62,349 nucleotides of DNA from Mycobacterium sp. ENV421 (GTDB lineage: Bacteria; Actinomycetota; Actinomycetes; Mycobacteriales; Mycobacteriaceae), in assembly GCF_002887815.1 (NCBI RefSeq), contig NZ_PDHO01000029.1, positions 1-62,349 of the forward strand. The letters are read 5' to 3'. Made by a program: the position numbers and the translations under genes. The notes below the pieces were generated by a model. That model ran no database searches. It was not told where the DNA came from and saw only the letters and a list, made by a program, of their open reading frames with translations. Below are positions 14,820 through 25,311 of this stretch, piece after piece. The first letter of the stretch is position 1, and every line of letters starts with the position of its first letter.

Positions 14820-15886
14820 GCCACGCGCACCTGTCCGCCGACGGCCAGGACCTCGAGCACCGTTCGGGCCGCCGCACCGAGCGGAGAACGCCGCCGCAGC
14901 CGCAGCCCACCGCGCTCCAGACGTTCCGCAAGCATCGGCTCGGGGCGCATGGCCGCCAGAAGCGGCAGGTCCGCGAACTCGGCCGCCTCGGCGGCGCGCA
15001 ATCCACCGGGGGCCGGACCGCGCACCACGAGGCCGACGTTCGGGTTGGTCCCGCGCAACACCGGCGCCAGGGCCGCAGCGGCCGCGACGCCCCGGACGTC
15101 GCAGCTGGTGATCATCACCACCAGGTCGGCACTGTCCAGTGCGGAAGTGACCGCCGCAGTCATTCGCCGCGGCAGATCGCAAATCACCAGAATTCCGCCG
15201 CGTCGCCCGGCATCGACAACAGCCTCTACGGCCCCTGGTTCGATCTGGTGGCCGTGCCGATCGCCGGACAACACGCTGACACCGTGGTGCCTCGGGAGTG
15301 CATCCCGCACCGCCGTCCACGCCAATCGACCGCCCTGCAGGCTCAGATCGGGCCACCGCAGCCCGGGCACGGCCTCACTTCCGATCACGAGGTCGATCCC
15401 GCCGCCCCACGGATCGAGGTCGACCAGCAGCGATGACGACGCTACCTGCGCCAGCGCCGTCGCGAATGTCGATGCGCCTGCGCCGCCCCGGCCGCCGGTC
15501 ACGGCGATCACCCGCCCGGTGCGAGGGCCGTCCCGAACCGCCTCGGCAGCGTCTGCGAGATGCCGCACAAGCTCAGCGTCTTGCGCTGGAAGTGTGCAAA
15601 CTTGCTGAGCGCCAACGGCCATCGCCGCTGCCCAAACTGGTCCATGCGGGTCGGTCGGGCAGACCAGAATCACCCCGTCGCGCCTGGGTAGGCCGTCTCG
15701 CTCGCAGCTTCTGGCGGCGTCCTGATCGAGGATGACGGCGACGGCGGCCGACCACGCTTTGCGACTGAGCGGCGCAGAAACCGCCATCGGGCGCAAGCCC
15801 ACCGCTGCGGCGACCCGCTCAGCTTGTTCGCGTAATTCGGTGTCGCCCGAGAGGACGAGGACGACACCCGGACTGCTGCTCACCAC
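14816..15886 (-). CDS. ssd: Ssd, septum-site-determining / CpaE-like protein
   Basis: This protein of about 356 residues has an N-terminal receiver-like region (about 1-110) and a C-terminal MinD/ParA-like domain. The domain has a deviant Walker A, GGRGGAGASTFATALAQ, followed by LLVDLDPWGGGIDLVIG. This is the pattern of CpaE/Ssd proteins; M. tuberculosis Ssd (Rv3660c) heads the same cluster and affects septation. The usual Lys-Thr of the P-loop is replaced by Ala-Ser, as expected for this subgroup. I chose the GTG at 15886 (alternative 15883) because the upstream in-frame extension looks noncoding. It is the first gene of the tad operon and is intact. Confidence 0.8.
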   Translation of the reverse strand: MVSSSPGVVLVLSGDTELREQAERVAAAVGLRPMAVSAPLSRKAWSAAVAVILDQDAARSCERDGLPRRDGVILVCPTDPHGPVWAAAMAVGAQQVCTLPAQDAELVRHLADAAEAVRDGPRTGRVIAVTGGRGGAGASTFATALAQVASSSLLVDLDPWGGGIDLVIGSEAVPGLRWPDLSLQGGRLAWTAVRDALPRHHGVSVLSGDRHGHQIEPGAVEAVVDAGRRGGILVICDLPRRMTAAVTSALDSADLVVMITSCDVRGVAAAAALAPVLRGTNPNVGLVVRGPAPGGLRAAEAAEFADLPLLAAMRPEPMLAERLERGGLRLRRRSPLGAAARTVLEVLAVGGQVRVA

Positions 15887-16046
15887 GTAAGAGTCGCCGG
15901 CGCGACGCGTCAACGCCAGTCGCCACGGAAGGATCCTGTGGATGAGCGCCGATCTGGGGAGTGGCCATCGACACCCAGACAACACAGAAGTGATCCCGGC
16001 AACGTTTCGCACGTTTGCCCGGGATCGCCGGAGATTTCTTTGTCAG

Positions 16047-16143
16047 AAAAAAAGACGACCCCCGCCAGGGGGGGAGGAGGCGGAGGTCGTCGTGTATCAG
16101 CCCCGGGGGGTCGGGCTGATGCACACCCGGCATAAGCCGAGTG
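16047..16143 (-). ncRNA. 6C small RNA (B11)
   Basis: Read on the minus strand, two hairpins with C-rich loops follow each other: ATCAGCC...GGCTGAT with a CCCCCC loop, then GACGACC...GGTCGTC with a CCCCCCC loop, ending in seven T residues (16047-16053). This is the hallmark of the actinobacterial 6C RNA, called B11 in M. tuberculosis, where it also lies between ssd and the HAD phosphatase gene. A -10 box TATAGT is at 16150-16155, which predicts a start near 16143 and a length of about 97, close to the known 93 nt. It is proposed to pair through its C-rich loops with G-rich mRNA sites. Confidence 0.88.
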
Positions 16144-16149
16144 ATTCTC

Positions 16150-16155
16150 ACTATA
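16150..16155 (-). promoter_or_regulatory. -10 box of 6C RNA
   Basis: TATAGT on the minus strand lies 7 bases before the predicted 6C start. A weak -35 candidate, TTGCGC (16175-16180), sits 19 bases upstream. The surrounding 15887-16302 region holds no protein gene that I can support. Confidence 0.5.
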
Positions 16156-16302
16156 CACACGACATTGCGGAGTCGCGCAAGTGTTGCTACCAGTTAGAAA
16201 CCGTGTATTCGCTGTGAAAATGCAGGGTGCGACACGTGGCTTGGCCTGCCACTTTGCCCTCGCGTCCGAACCGGGGAGTTCACCACGCCTATCCTGGGCA
16301 GC

Positions 16303-17160
16303 GTGACCGACCCTGCCTCGGCCGCCGACCAGCTAATCCACGTTCATCCAGAGCCCGCGACTGGGCTCAGTTCGCGGACGGCGGCGTTCTTCGACCTCGA
16401 CAAAACGGTGATCGCCAAGTCGAGCACGCTGGCTTTCAGCAAACCCTTCTTTGATCAGGGCCTCCTCAACCGGCGCGCGGTCTTAAAGTCGAGTTATGCG
16501 CAGTTCCTCTTCCTGATGTCCGGCGCTGATCACGACCAGATGGACCGGATGCGCTCCTACGTCACCGCGATGTGCGCAGGCTGGGATGTCGAACAGGTGA
16601 GAGCCATCGTCACCGAGACGCTCCATGACATCGTCGACCCCCTGGTCTTTGCGGAAGCTGCCGAACTGATCGCGGACCACCGATTGTGTGGGCGCGACGT
16701 CGTGATCGTCTCGGCCTCCGGCGAGGAGATCGTCGCCCCGATCGCGCGTGCGCTGGGTGCCACCCACGCCATGGGCACCCGGATGGTCATCGAGGACGGC
16801 AAATACACCGGCGAGGTTGCCTTCTACTGTTATGGCGAGGGAAAAGCCGCAGCCGTCCGCGAGCTGGCCGCGCTGGAGGGGTACACCCTCGAGCACTGCT
16901 ACGCGTATTCCGATTCGATCACCGACATGCCGATGCTCAAATCGGTCGGCCACCCGACGGTCGTCAACCCCGACCGCGCATTGCGCAAGGAAGCCACCGC
17001 ACAGGGCTGGCCGGTGCTGACGTTCCTGCGCCCGGTGCCGTTGCGCGACAGGATCCCGGCGCCGTCGGGCGCGGCGGTGGCGACGACGGCCGCGTTGGGA
17101 ATCAGCGCGCTGGCCGCCGGCGCACTGACGTACTCCGTGCTACGCCGGCTGTCGTTCTAA
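16303..17160 (+). CDS. HAD-IB phosphatase, SerB-like (Rv3661 type)
   Basis: The 285-residue protein has the HAD motif I FFDLDKTVIA (catalytic Asp near residue 30), motif II IVSASGE, and motif III/IV GEGKAAAVREL...YAYSDSITDMPML. This layout belongs to HAD subfamily IB, which includes phosphoserine phosphatase and related phospho-monoesterases. A C-terminal hydrophobic helix (about 258-278) suggests membrane anchoring. The true substrate is not evident. The GTG start at 16303 follows a short upstream region after the divergent 6C RNA. In M. tuberculosis the homologous gene occupies the same place between ssd and the Ms1 RNA. Confidence 0.82.
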   Translation: MTDPASAADQLIHVHPEPATGLSSRTAAFFDLDKTVIAKSSTLAFSKPFFDQGLLNRRAVLKSSYAQFLFLMSGADHDQMDRMRSYVTAMCAGWDVEQVRAIVTETLHDIVDPLVFAEAAELIADHRLCGRDVVIVSASGEEIVAPIARALGATHAMGTRMVIEDGKYTGEVAFYCYGEGKAAAVRELAALEGYTLEHCYAYSDSITDMPMLKSVGHPTVVNPDRALRKEATAQGWPVLTFLRPVPLRDRIPAPSGAAVATTAALGISALAAGALTYSVLRRLSF

Positions 17161-17223
17161 ACGCATCCAATTCGTTGCCGATTAGCCCCTTGCTGTGACC
17201 GTGGTCACGGAGTACAAAGGAAG

Positions 17224-17522
17224 GCACGGACGCCTGGCAAGGCCAAGATAGCGCCGGAAGAGAAGGCACTATCTCCCAAGCCAAGCGGCCCAGCACGGTT
17301 CCCGGCACCCACGCGGAGCACGCCGCGATAAAGGCAGAAGTGTTGCGGGCCTGCGTAATTGCGAAGAGCGGACGGACAGAACGACTCCTTGGGTGGGGTT
17401 GTAAACGAAACGCGTCGCAAGACCGCCGAGGCCAACCCACGCAGCCCACCTGGCACGCTTGGTAACCGAGAAACCGTGCTAGCGGGCGGCGAGCCGAAGA
17501 CCTTCGGATCGTCGCCCGCTTC
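17224..17522 (+). ncRNA. ms1: Ms1 (MTS2823) RNA, RNA-polymerase-binding
   Basis: The gene-free stretch after the HAD gene has a good sigma-A promoter, TTGCTG (17190-17195), 17 bases, TACAAA (17213-17218), giving a start near 17224. It ends with a long hairpin whose arms are at 17481-17492 and 17509-17520, with an inner CCGAAG/CTTCGG stem. The roughly 300-nt length and the position between the HAD gene and the Rv3662c-like gene match Ms1/MTS2823, an abundant stationary-phase RNA that binds core RNA polymerase in mycobacteria. I identify it by position, size and structure, not by alignment. Its 3' end runs up to the convergent gene at 17534. Confidence 0.85.
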
Positions 17523-17533
17523 GCTGTCCGGGT

Positions 17534-18280
17534 CTATTTGGCGGCCGCGTCCGCGATCGATATCGCCTCTCGCGCACCGTCTTCCAACGCTCGGCACGAC
17601 ATCAGCAGCCAGGCTCCGACGGCCGAGGGGTCGCCCGTCGCGAACGCCCGCGCGCGGTCCTGATACTCATCGGCGCGGCGCATCCAGTACACCTCCGGCA
17701 CCCCCAGCCCGTGCGGGTCCAGACCCGTGGCCATCGTGACAAGCCGCGACACCGCGCGGGCCACGACCCCGTCCCCTGGACCGAACGGCGCCAGGGCGAG
17801 AAGCTCGCCGTGCGCGACGGCCGCCAGCACCGGCGCCGGCGTCGAGCTGCCGCCGGTGGTCAGCCGGGTGACCAGATCCAGCCGAGCGGCCACCTCCGGA
17901 TTCTGGCGCGGCCGGCCAAGAAGGTCCCCGTCGATCAGGTCGGCGGCGGCCAGCGCGTGCAGCCGCGCCAGCGCCTGCAGAGGGGCGCGCTGCCACACTC
18001 CGACCAGGTTGGTGGTTCCGCCCTCCAGCGCTTGGCCGACGCGCAGCGCACCGGCCAGCACCGGATCGTTGGGCTCGGCACCGGAGGCATCCAGTTGCAC
18101 AGCGCCGCCGTCGAGGGCTGATGACGAGCGCGCTCCGCGGACGGCTGACTCTGCGGCGGTCACCGGCCAATTCCGCAGATTGGTGCGATGCCGGTGCGCC
18201 TTGGCCAACGCTTCCCGGGCGGCCTCGGCGGCATCAGCCACCCCGGGCAGAGTCATCAGCGGGGCCAGGACATCACTCAC
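17534..18280 (-). CDS. Degenerate Fic/Doc-like protein (Rv3662c type)
   Basis: The 248-residue protein has features of the Fic fold but lacks the catalytic residues. SSSALDGG (about 53-60) resembles the (S/T)xxxE(G/N) inhibitory motif with Asp for Glu. LALAPFGPGDGVVAR (about 151-165) lines up with the HPFxxGNGRxxR active loop, but the catalytic His is Ala154 and Asn is Asp. It probably no longer transfers AMP and may act as a binding or regulatory remnant. The GTG at 18280 is the start. It faces Ms1 and is divergent from acetyl-CoA synthetase. The Fic assignment is my inference from motifs; annotators often call it hypothetical. Confidence 0.6.
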   Translation of the reverse strand: MSDVLAPLMTLPGVADAAEAAREALAKAHRHRTNLRNWPVTAAESAVRGARSSSALDGGAVQLDASGAEPNDPVLAGALRVGQALEGGTTNLVGVWQRAPLQALARLHALAAADLIDGDLLGRPRQNPEVAARLDLVTRLTTGGSSTPAPVLAAVAHGELLALAPFGPGDGVVARAVSRLVTMATGLDPHGLGVPEVYWMRRADEYQDRARAFATGDPSAVGAWLLMSCRALEDGAREAISIADAAAK

Positions 18281-18393
18281 GTTCGGTCACGCTATCCGAT
18301 TCCCAGTTGCCGTTCGGCGCGCGGCAGTAACCGCCCGCCGACGATTGTGACGTGCCAACTCCTATGCAACCTTCGGTGACTACGCTCACAGAC

Positions 18394-20352
<1,959 letters not shown>

Positions 20353-20353
20353 G

Positions 20354-21064
20354 TCAGCCGACGTCGGCCGTCGGTACGAACCCGGTGCCGGGCCGGTTCT
20401 TGCCTGCGACGTCGCCCAGGATCGCGTTGATCGACATCGTCACCGCGGGTGTGTGCAACGGGATGAACTTGACCACGCAGGTGGGCAGGTCTTCGCTGAA
20501 CGCGCCGTGAATCATTCCGACCAGTTTGTTGTTCACCGTGACCGGCGCACCGGAGTCGCCCGGTTGGCCGCACACCTGATTGATGATCGTGCCCGGATCC
20601 TGGCCGGGGCCCCAGGTGACGCCGCACGAGTAGCCGGTGGTGCGGCCGAGCTTGCAGGCGACCTCACCGAACGTCGGGTCTGGACCTATGCCGTCGATGA
20701 CGAAGCCCTTGTAGTTCGAGATCGGCTGCACCTTGGCAGGGTCGAACCGGATCACCGCGTAGTCGAGGCCGTCGTTGCCGGCGACCATGGTGCCGATCAC
20801 GCCGTCGGCGGGACGGTCCTCGGAGGCGACCTGGGCGCCGGGGCCACCGCAGTGCGCGGAGGTGAAGCCGATGAGCGCGCCGGTGTTGTCGTTGCCGATG
20901 GACGTCAGAGTGCAATAGGTGTCGCCGTTCACGACGATGCCCGCCCCACCGCCCATCGGCACCTTGCCGTCGGCCGTCGCGACCGGTGCCACGCCGGAGA
21001 TCAGGGCGACAAGGGCCACCACAACGGACCCCGCGATCAGGCGTACACGCTGCGCGGTCGTCAC
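20354..21064 (-). CDS. Secreted trypsin-like serine protease (Rv3668c type)
   Basis: The protein of about 236 residues has a signal peptide (to about residue 31) and a chymotrypsin-fold domain with His in TSAHCGG, Asp in GLDYAVI, and Ser in CGQPGDSGAPV. Several Cys suggest disulfides (CTL...AHC, CKLG...SCG). It should be exported and may act in the cell envelope. I chose the GTG at 21064 because GGAGG lies six bases before it; a TTG two codons upstream is less likely. It converges on acs with no gap, and the sequence between the two stops is a single base. Confidence 0.85.
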   Translation of the reverse strand: MTTAQRVRLIAGSVVVALVALISGVAPVATADGKVPMGGGAGIVVNGDTYCTLTSIGNDNTGALIGFTSAHCGGPGAQVASEDRPADGVIGTMVAGNDGLDYAVIRFDPAKVQPISNYKGFVIDGIGPDPTFGEVACKLGRTTGYSCGVTWGPGQDPGTIINQVCGQPGDSGAPVTVNNKLVGMIHGAFSEDLPTCVVKFIPLHTPAVTMSINAILGDVAGKNRPGTGFVPTADVG

Positions 21065-21208
21065 TGGCAACCTCCATTCACCGTCCGCCCCGACAGGGCG
21101 AGTCTAGCTTGATCACACCCGTACCTTGCGTAACAGCTCAGTGGGTATCCCCGCTGCGGGCACGGCATGGCAACATGAACCGCGACGACAGAAAGTTGGA
21201 GGACAGCC

Positions 21209-21721
21209 GTGAGCAATGGCGATCGCAAGACCGGTGTACCCACCACCGTCACCTCGATCCCGCTGGTGGATCCGAACGCGCTACCGGCCAATCCCTCCGT
21301 CGGCGACCTGGTCAAGGACGCCACAGCACAGATGTCCACCCTCGTGCGCGCCGAGGTCGAACTCGCCAAGGCGGAGATCACCCGCGATGTGAAGAAGGGT
21401 CTCACCGGCAGCGTCTTCTTCATCCTCGCGCTGGTCGTGCTGTTCTACTCGACGTTCTTCCTGTTCTTCTTCCTCGCCGAGCTGCTGGACACGTGGCTGT
21501 GGCGCTGGGTGGCCTTCCTGATCGTCTTCCTGCTGATGGTGGTCACCACCGCGGTGTTCGCGCTGTTCGGCTACCTCAAGGTGCGCCGGATTCGCGGGCC
21601 GCAGAAGACCATCGAATCGGTCAAGGAAGCACGCGAGGCATTCACGCCCGGCCACGACAGGTCACCGGCCAAGGTCGCCACGACCGGCACCCCGCCGCCC
21701 ACTGACCCCTCCGGCTGGTGA
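21209..21721 (+). CDS. Holin-like (superfamily III) membrane protein, Rv3669 type
   Basis: The 170-residue protein has a cytoplasmic helix LVRAEVELAKAEITRDVKKG (about 45-65), then two tight membrane helices (about 70-92 and 97-120) rich in Phe, and a basic Pro-rich tail. This matches the actinobacterial Holin-X family (phage holin superfamily III name only; most members are chromosomal). Its cellular role is not established. The GTG start has a strong GGAGG site 5 bases upstream, and the stop overlaps the hydrolase start (GTGA), so the two are co-transcribed. Confidence 0.8.
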   Translation: MSNGDRKTGVPTTVTSIPLVDPNALPANPSVGDLVKDATAQMSTLVRAEVELAKAEITRDVKKGLTGSVFFILALVVLFYSTFFLFFFLAELLDTWLWRWVAFLIVFLLMVVTTAVFALFGYLKVRRIRGPQKTIESVKEAREAFTPGHDRSPAKVATTGTPPPTDPSGW

Positions 21722-22671
21722 TTTTCGATCCCTCGGTCACCCGTATCGCGGGGCCATGGCGGCATTTCGACGTTCACGCCAACGGAATCCGGTTCCACTG
21801 TGTCGAATCGACCGATGGCGGTGATCCGCGTACTGAGGCGTCGCGGCCGCTGGTGATCCTGCTGCACGGTTTCGGCTCATTCTGGTGGTCGTGGCGTCAT
21901 CAGCTGCACGGGCTGTCCGGCGCCCGGGTGGTCGCCGTCGATCTGCGCGGGTACGGCGGCAGCGACAAGCCGCCGCGCGGCTACGACGGCTGGACACTCG
22001 CCGGCGACACCGCCGGCTTGATTCGCGCGCTCGGCCACAGCTCGGCCACGCTGGTGGGGCATGCCGACGGCGGGTTGGTGTGCTGGGCGACGGCCGTGTT
22101 GCATCCGCGCGCGGTGCGGGCGATCGCACTGGTGAGCTCGCCGCATCCCGCCGCGTTGCGGGCGTCAGCGCTCGGCCGGCGCGACCAGGGCCGCGCCCTG
22201 CTGCCCACGCTGCTGCGCTATCAGATTCCGATCTGGCCGGAGCGCGCCCTCACCCGTCACAACGCCGACCTTCTCGAACATCTGGTGCGCAGTCGAGCAT
22301 CGGGCAAATGGCTTGCTTCCGAGGACTTTTCCGAAACCATCGCGCACATGCGCCGGGCCATCCAGATCCCGTCAGCGGCGCACTCCGCGCTGGAGTACCA
22401 GCGCTGGGCGGTCCGCAGCCAATTGCGCAGCGAGGGCTGGCGATTCATGAAGCTGATGAACCGTCCGCTTGTCGTCCCGCTGCTACACCTGCGCGGCGAC
22501 GCAGACCCCTATGTGCTGGCCGACCCGGTGGACCGCACCCAGCGGTACGCGCCGCGCGGCAGGTTCGTGTCGGTCTCCGGTGTCGGGCACTTCGCCCATG
22601 AAGAGGCCCCGGACGAGGTCAACGAACACCTGCGGCGGTTCCTCGGGCAGGTCTACGACACCGCTAGGTGA
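21718..22671 (+). CDS. ephE: Alpha/beta hydrolase, epoxide hydrolase-like (EphE)
   Basis: The 317-residue enzyme has the alpha/beta-hydrolase landmarks: the oxyanion HGFGSFWWSW (about 49-58), the nucleophile elbow VGHADGG with Asp (about 115), and the catalytic His in SGVGHFAHEEAP near 295. An Asp nucleophile rather than Ser points to epoxide hydrolases or haloalkane dehalogenases; M. tuberculosis EphE occupies this place. The start GTG overlaps the upstream stop. Its 3' end overlaps the convergent marP gene by 8 bases. Confidence 0.82.
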   Translation: MIFDPSVTRIAGPWRHFDVHANGIRFHCVESTDGGDPRTEASRPLVILLHGFGSFWWSWRHQLHGLSGARVVAVDLRGYGGSDKPPRGYDGWTLAGDTAGLIRALGHSSATLVGHADGGLVCWATAVLHPRAVRAIALVSSPHPAALRASALGRRDQGRALLPTLLRYQIPIWPERALTRHNADLLEHLVRSRASGKWLASEDFSETIAHMRRAIQIPSAAHSALEYQRWAVRSQLRSEGWRFMKLMNRPLVVPLLHLRGDADPYVLADPVDRTQRYAPRGRFVSVSGVGHFAHEEAPDEVNEHLRRFLGQVYDTAR

Positions 22672-23851
22672 CGCAGGCCCCGGTGGGCACCTTGGCGGTG
22701 TTGCCGATCTTGGCCAGCTGCCGCGACACCTCGTTGGCCGTCAGCACGAACCCGGTGTCGTTGTCGTCCACCGCGGCGCCGAACACCACACCGAGCACCT
22801 GGCCCGCCCGGTTGATCATCGGTCCGCCCGAGTTGCCCTGGCGCACAGTCCCTCTGATCGTGTAGACCTCGCGGTTGACCGTCGTCGTGCGGTAGATGTC
22901 CGGGCCGTTGAGCTCGATCGTCTCGCGTACCCGCGCCGGAGTCGCCGCGAACTCGCCGCCACCGGGGTAACCCAGGACCACCGCGTCGGTGCCGGATTTG
23001 GCCGGCTGGTCGGCGAACACCAGCGGGCGCTCCGGCAGGTTCGGGACGTCCAGGATCGAGATGTCCTCGTTCGGGTCATAGGACACCACGGTCGCGTCGT
23101 AGGTCTGCCCTTCGGCTTCCACGGTGACACTGTCCGATCCGGCCACCACGTGCGCGTTGGACATCACCCGGTTCGGGGCGATCACGAAACCGGTGCCCTC
23201 GAGCACCTTTTGGCAGCCGGGGGCGACACCGCGGATCTTCACCACGCTGGCACGCGCATTGCCGACGACCAGGCTGTCGGCCAGCGATGCGTCGGGGGCG
23301 TCCACGGCCTGAATGGGAGTGCGGCCGAAGGGCTGCAGAACATCCGGCAGACCGGAGGTGCGCAGCAGTGCCGACATTCGCTTGGGCACCGCCTTGAGCC
23401 ACTCGGGTGCGTATTTGTCCACTTCGGCAAGCACTTTCGAGCCGCGTGTGGCGGCTGCCAGGTTCGGTTGATCCGACGACGTCAGCGGGCTGGCGAGCAG
23501 CCACGCCGCGACCATCACCACCAGCAGTTGCACCGCAACGCCGATCACCGAGTCGACGGAGCGGACGGCGCGGTTGCGGATCGCGCCGCGTACCGCCCGG
23601 CCGAGGACCACGCCGGCCACTTCACCGACGACCACCAGCGCCAGAATCAGGAACAGTGCGGCAAACAGCTTGGCCCGCGGCGAACTGATGTGGCTGACGA
23701 TGTGGGGAGCGAGCATCACTCCGGCGATGGCGCCGAGGATCACGCCGACGAACGACATCAGCGAGCCCAGGGCGCCGGACCGCCAGCCGGAGACGGCGGC
23801 CACCAAGGCCACCGCCAGTACGGCGATGTCCAGCCATTGCGAACTCGTCAC
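22664..23851 (-). CDS. marP: MarP, membrane serine protease of acid resistance
   Basis: The 395-residue protein has four N-terminal membrane helices of the CvpA type (about 1-145) and a periplasmic chymotrypsin-like domain with His in SNAHVVAGSD, Asp in EDISILDV and Ser in RQGNSGGPM. M. tuberculosis MarP (397 residues) maintains internal pH in acid, in part through the peptidoglycan hydrolase RipA. Length and motifs agree, so function is probably conserved. The GTG start overlaps the stop of the Nudix gene by four bases, making a minus-strand operon nth-thioredoxin-Nudix-marP. Confidence 0.9.
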   Translation of the reverse strand: MTSSQWLDIAVLAVALVAAVSGWRSGALGSLMSFVGVILGAIAGVMLAPHIVSHISSPRAKLFAALFLILALVVVGEVAGVVLGRAVRGAIRNRAVRSVDSVIGVAVQLLVVMVAAWLLASPLTSSDQPNLAAATRGSKVLAEVDKYAPEWLKAVPKRMSALLRTSGLPDVLQPFGRTPIQAVDAPDASLADSLVVGNARASVVKIRGVAPGCQKVLEGTGFVIAPNRVMSNAHVVAGSDSVTVEAEGQTYDATVVSYDPNEDISILDVPNLPERPLVFADQPAKSGTDAVVLGYPGGGEFAATPARVRETIELNGPDIYRTTTVNREVYTIRGTVRQGNSGGPMINRAGQVLGVVFGAAVDDNDTGFVLTANEVSRQLAKIGNTAKVPTGACVT

Positions 23852-24651
23852 AGGGGCTCCTCACTGCTTCTGACGAGCGCCATGGCCTCGTCCAACTCCC
23901 GGACGTCTTCGCTGTTCCACGGTTGCGACCAACCGGCCACATCGAGCATCGCTGAGATTACGTGTCCGGTGAACCCCCACACCAACATCTGGTTGAGCAG
24001 AAACGCCGGCCCCGCCAGCCCGCGTCCAGCTCCCGTCCGGTAAACCATCAGCCGGTTCTCAGGATTGATGAACGCCCGCAACGGAACTCGCGCGACGAGT
24101 GCGGTTTCACCGCTGTCGACGACGGCAACCGGCCCCGGATCCGGCGAGTACGCCAGCACCGGTACGACGTGAAAACCCGAGGGCGGGATGAACATTCGCT
24201 CCAGCACGGCGAGCGGATGGAGGCGATCCGGGTCAATGCCGGTCTCCTCCTGCGCTTCTCGAAGCGCGGTGCCCACCGGCCCGTCGTCTCCCGGGTCGGC
24301 AGCACCACCGGGGAACGCGGCCTGGCCGGCGTGGTGGCGCAGCGAGCCGGCCCGCACCGTGAGCAACAGATCGGCGTCATCAGGCAACTGCCCGTCGGTG
24401 TGACCGGCGCTCGGCCCGGAGAACAGCACGAGCACGGCGGCGTCGCGGGCATTGGTACCGGCCTCGCGAGCTTCGACAACCGCTGCCAACAGCTCAGGCG
24501 GAACCTTGCGGCGATAGGCATGCGGAACGAGGTCGACGTTGTCGACCAGCGGCGCCAGCCACGGCGGCCGATACTCCGGGGTGAGCGCGCCCGAGCCTGC
24601 CGAGCGGGGGAAACCCTGGGTCACCGGCGCGTCTCTCTCGTCTGTCGTCAC
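23848..24651 (-). CDS. Nudix hydrolase, CoA-pyrophosphatase-like (Rv3672c type)
   Basis: The 267-residue protein has a Nudix box GTALREAQEETGI (about 129-141) preceded by HHAGQAAFPGG, the UPF0035/CoA pyrophosphatase signature. It probably cleaves CoA or related nucleotide pyrophosphates to 3',5'-ADP and phosphopantetheine. The C-terminus includes LLNQMLVWGFTGHVISAML, typical of this group. GTG start and four-base overlaps on both sides place it in the nth-thioredoxin-Nudix-marP operon. Confidence 0.85.
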   Translation of the reverse strand: MTTDERDAPVTQGFPRSAGSGALTPEYRPPWLAPLVDNVDLVPHAYRRKVPPELLAAVVEAREAGTNARDAAVLVLFSGPSAGHTDGQLPDDADLLLTVRAGSLRHHAGQAAFPGGAADPGDDGPVGTALREAQEETGIDPDRLHPLAVLERMFIPPSGFHVVPVLAYSPDPGPVAVVDSGETALVARVPLRAFINPENRLMVYRTGAGRGLAGPAFLLNQMLVWGFTGHVISAMLDVAGWSQPWNSEDVRELDEAMALVRSSEEPL

Positions 24652-25289
24652 TGCACTGCATTCTTCACCGCAGCAGCGATCTCGTCGGCATTGGTGAACG
24701 CCTGCGGCAGGATTTTGGCAACGCTACCGTCCGCGCGCAGTATGACGGTCGCAGGCATCACGTTGGGCACTCCCAATGCCGCGGCGATCCGGCGCTGGCC
24801 GTCCTGCAGGGTGGGTAGCCGCACGCCGAGCTCAGCCAGTCGCAGCAGGCCGGCCGCCTCGTTCTCGTCCTGATGCACGGTCACCACGGCAACGTCCGGC
24901 CCGACTCGACGCTGGTAGTCCGCCATCGCAGGCAGTTCGTCCGCGCACGGCCCGCACCAATAGGCCCAGAGGTTGAGCACCACCGTGCGGCCGGCCAGCG
25001 CGCGCGCCACATCTACCTGTGCGCCGTCGGCGGCACACTCGACGACGATGCCGCGCAACTCCTTCGGGCCGGGGTTGTCGGCTGCGGCCGGACACGGCGG
25101 CAGGTCGGCGCGCCGGCGCGGCTCGGCCAGCGCCTCGGGCGTGTCGGCGTCGCGGTGGGTCCGCGACACCGGGGCGCCCGGCGACCCGCCCGACCCCGGC
25201 GGGGTGTCACCGAGCTCGAGGGCAAACGCGACGATCAGGGCTGCCGCCACAGCGAGCACCACCAGTGTCCAGCGGGTCGACGTCGTCAT
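24648..25289 (-). CDS. TlpA-like membrane-anchored thioredoxin (Rv3673c type)
   Basis: The 213-residue protein has an N-terminal membrane anchor (about 7-27), a Pro/Gly-rich linker and a thioredoxin domain with WCGPC (about 111-115) and the cis-Pro loop VMPATVIL. It should act outside the membrane, probably reducing or exchanging disulfides. Two additional Cys (PPCPAA and VECAAD) precede the active site, as in related mycobacterial members. It overlaps the Nudix gene by four bases (GTGA) and follows nth by about 20 bases. Confidence 0.85.
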   Translation of the reverse strand: MTTSTRWTLVVLAVAAALIVAFALELGDTPPGSGGSPGAPVSRTHRDADTPEALAEPRRRADLPPCPAAADNPGPKELRGIVVECAADGAQVDVARALAGRTVVLNLWAYWCGPCADELPAMADYQRRVGPDVAVVTVHQDENEAAGLLRLAELGVRLPTLQDGQRRIAAALGVPNVMPATVILRADGSVAKILPQAFTNADEIAAAVKNAVQ

Positions 25290-25311
25290 CAGTGCAGTTC
25301 GGGCCGCAACG

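Noticed and set aside
13927..15111. 394-codon plus-strand frame over tadA/ssd
   Set aside because: Ser/Pro/Arg-rich antisense shadow; the minus strand has P-loop motifs and coupled start/stop overlaps.
21209..21721. Phage holin from a prophage
   Set aside because: The superfamily III holin-like protein is a normal core gene at this place in mycobacteria and no phage genes adjoin it.
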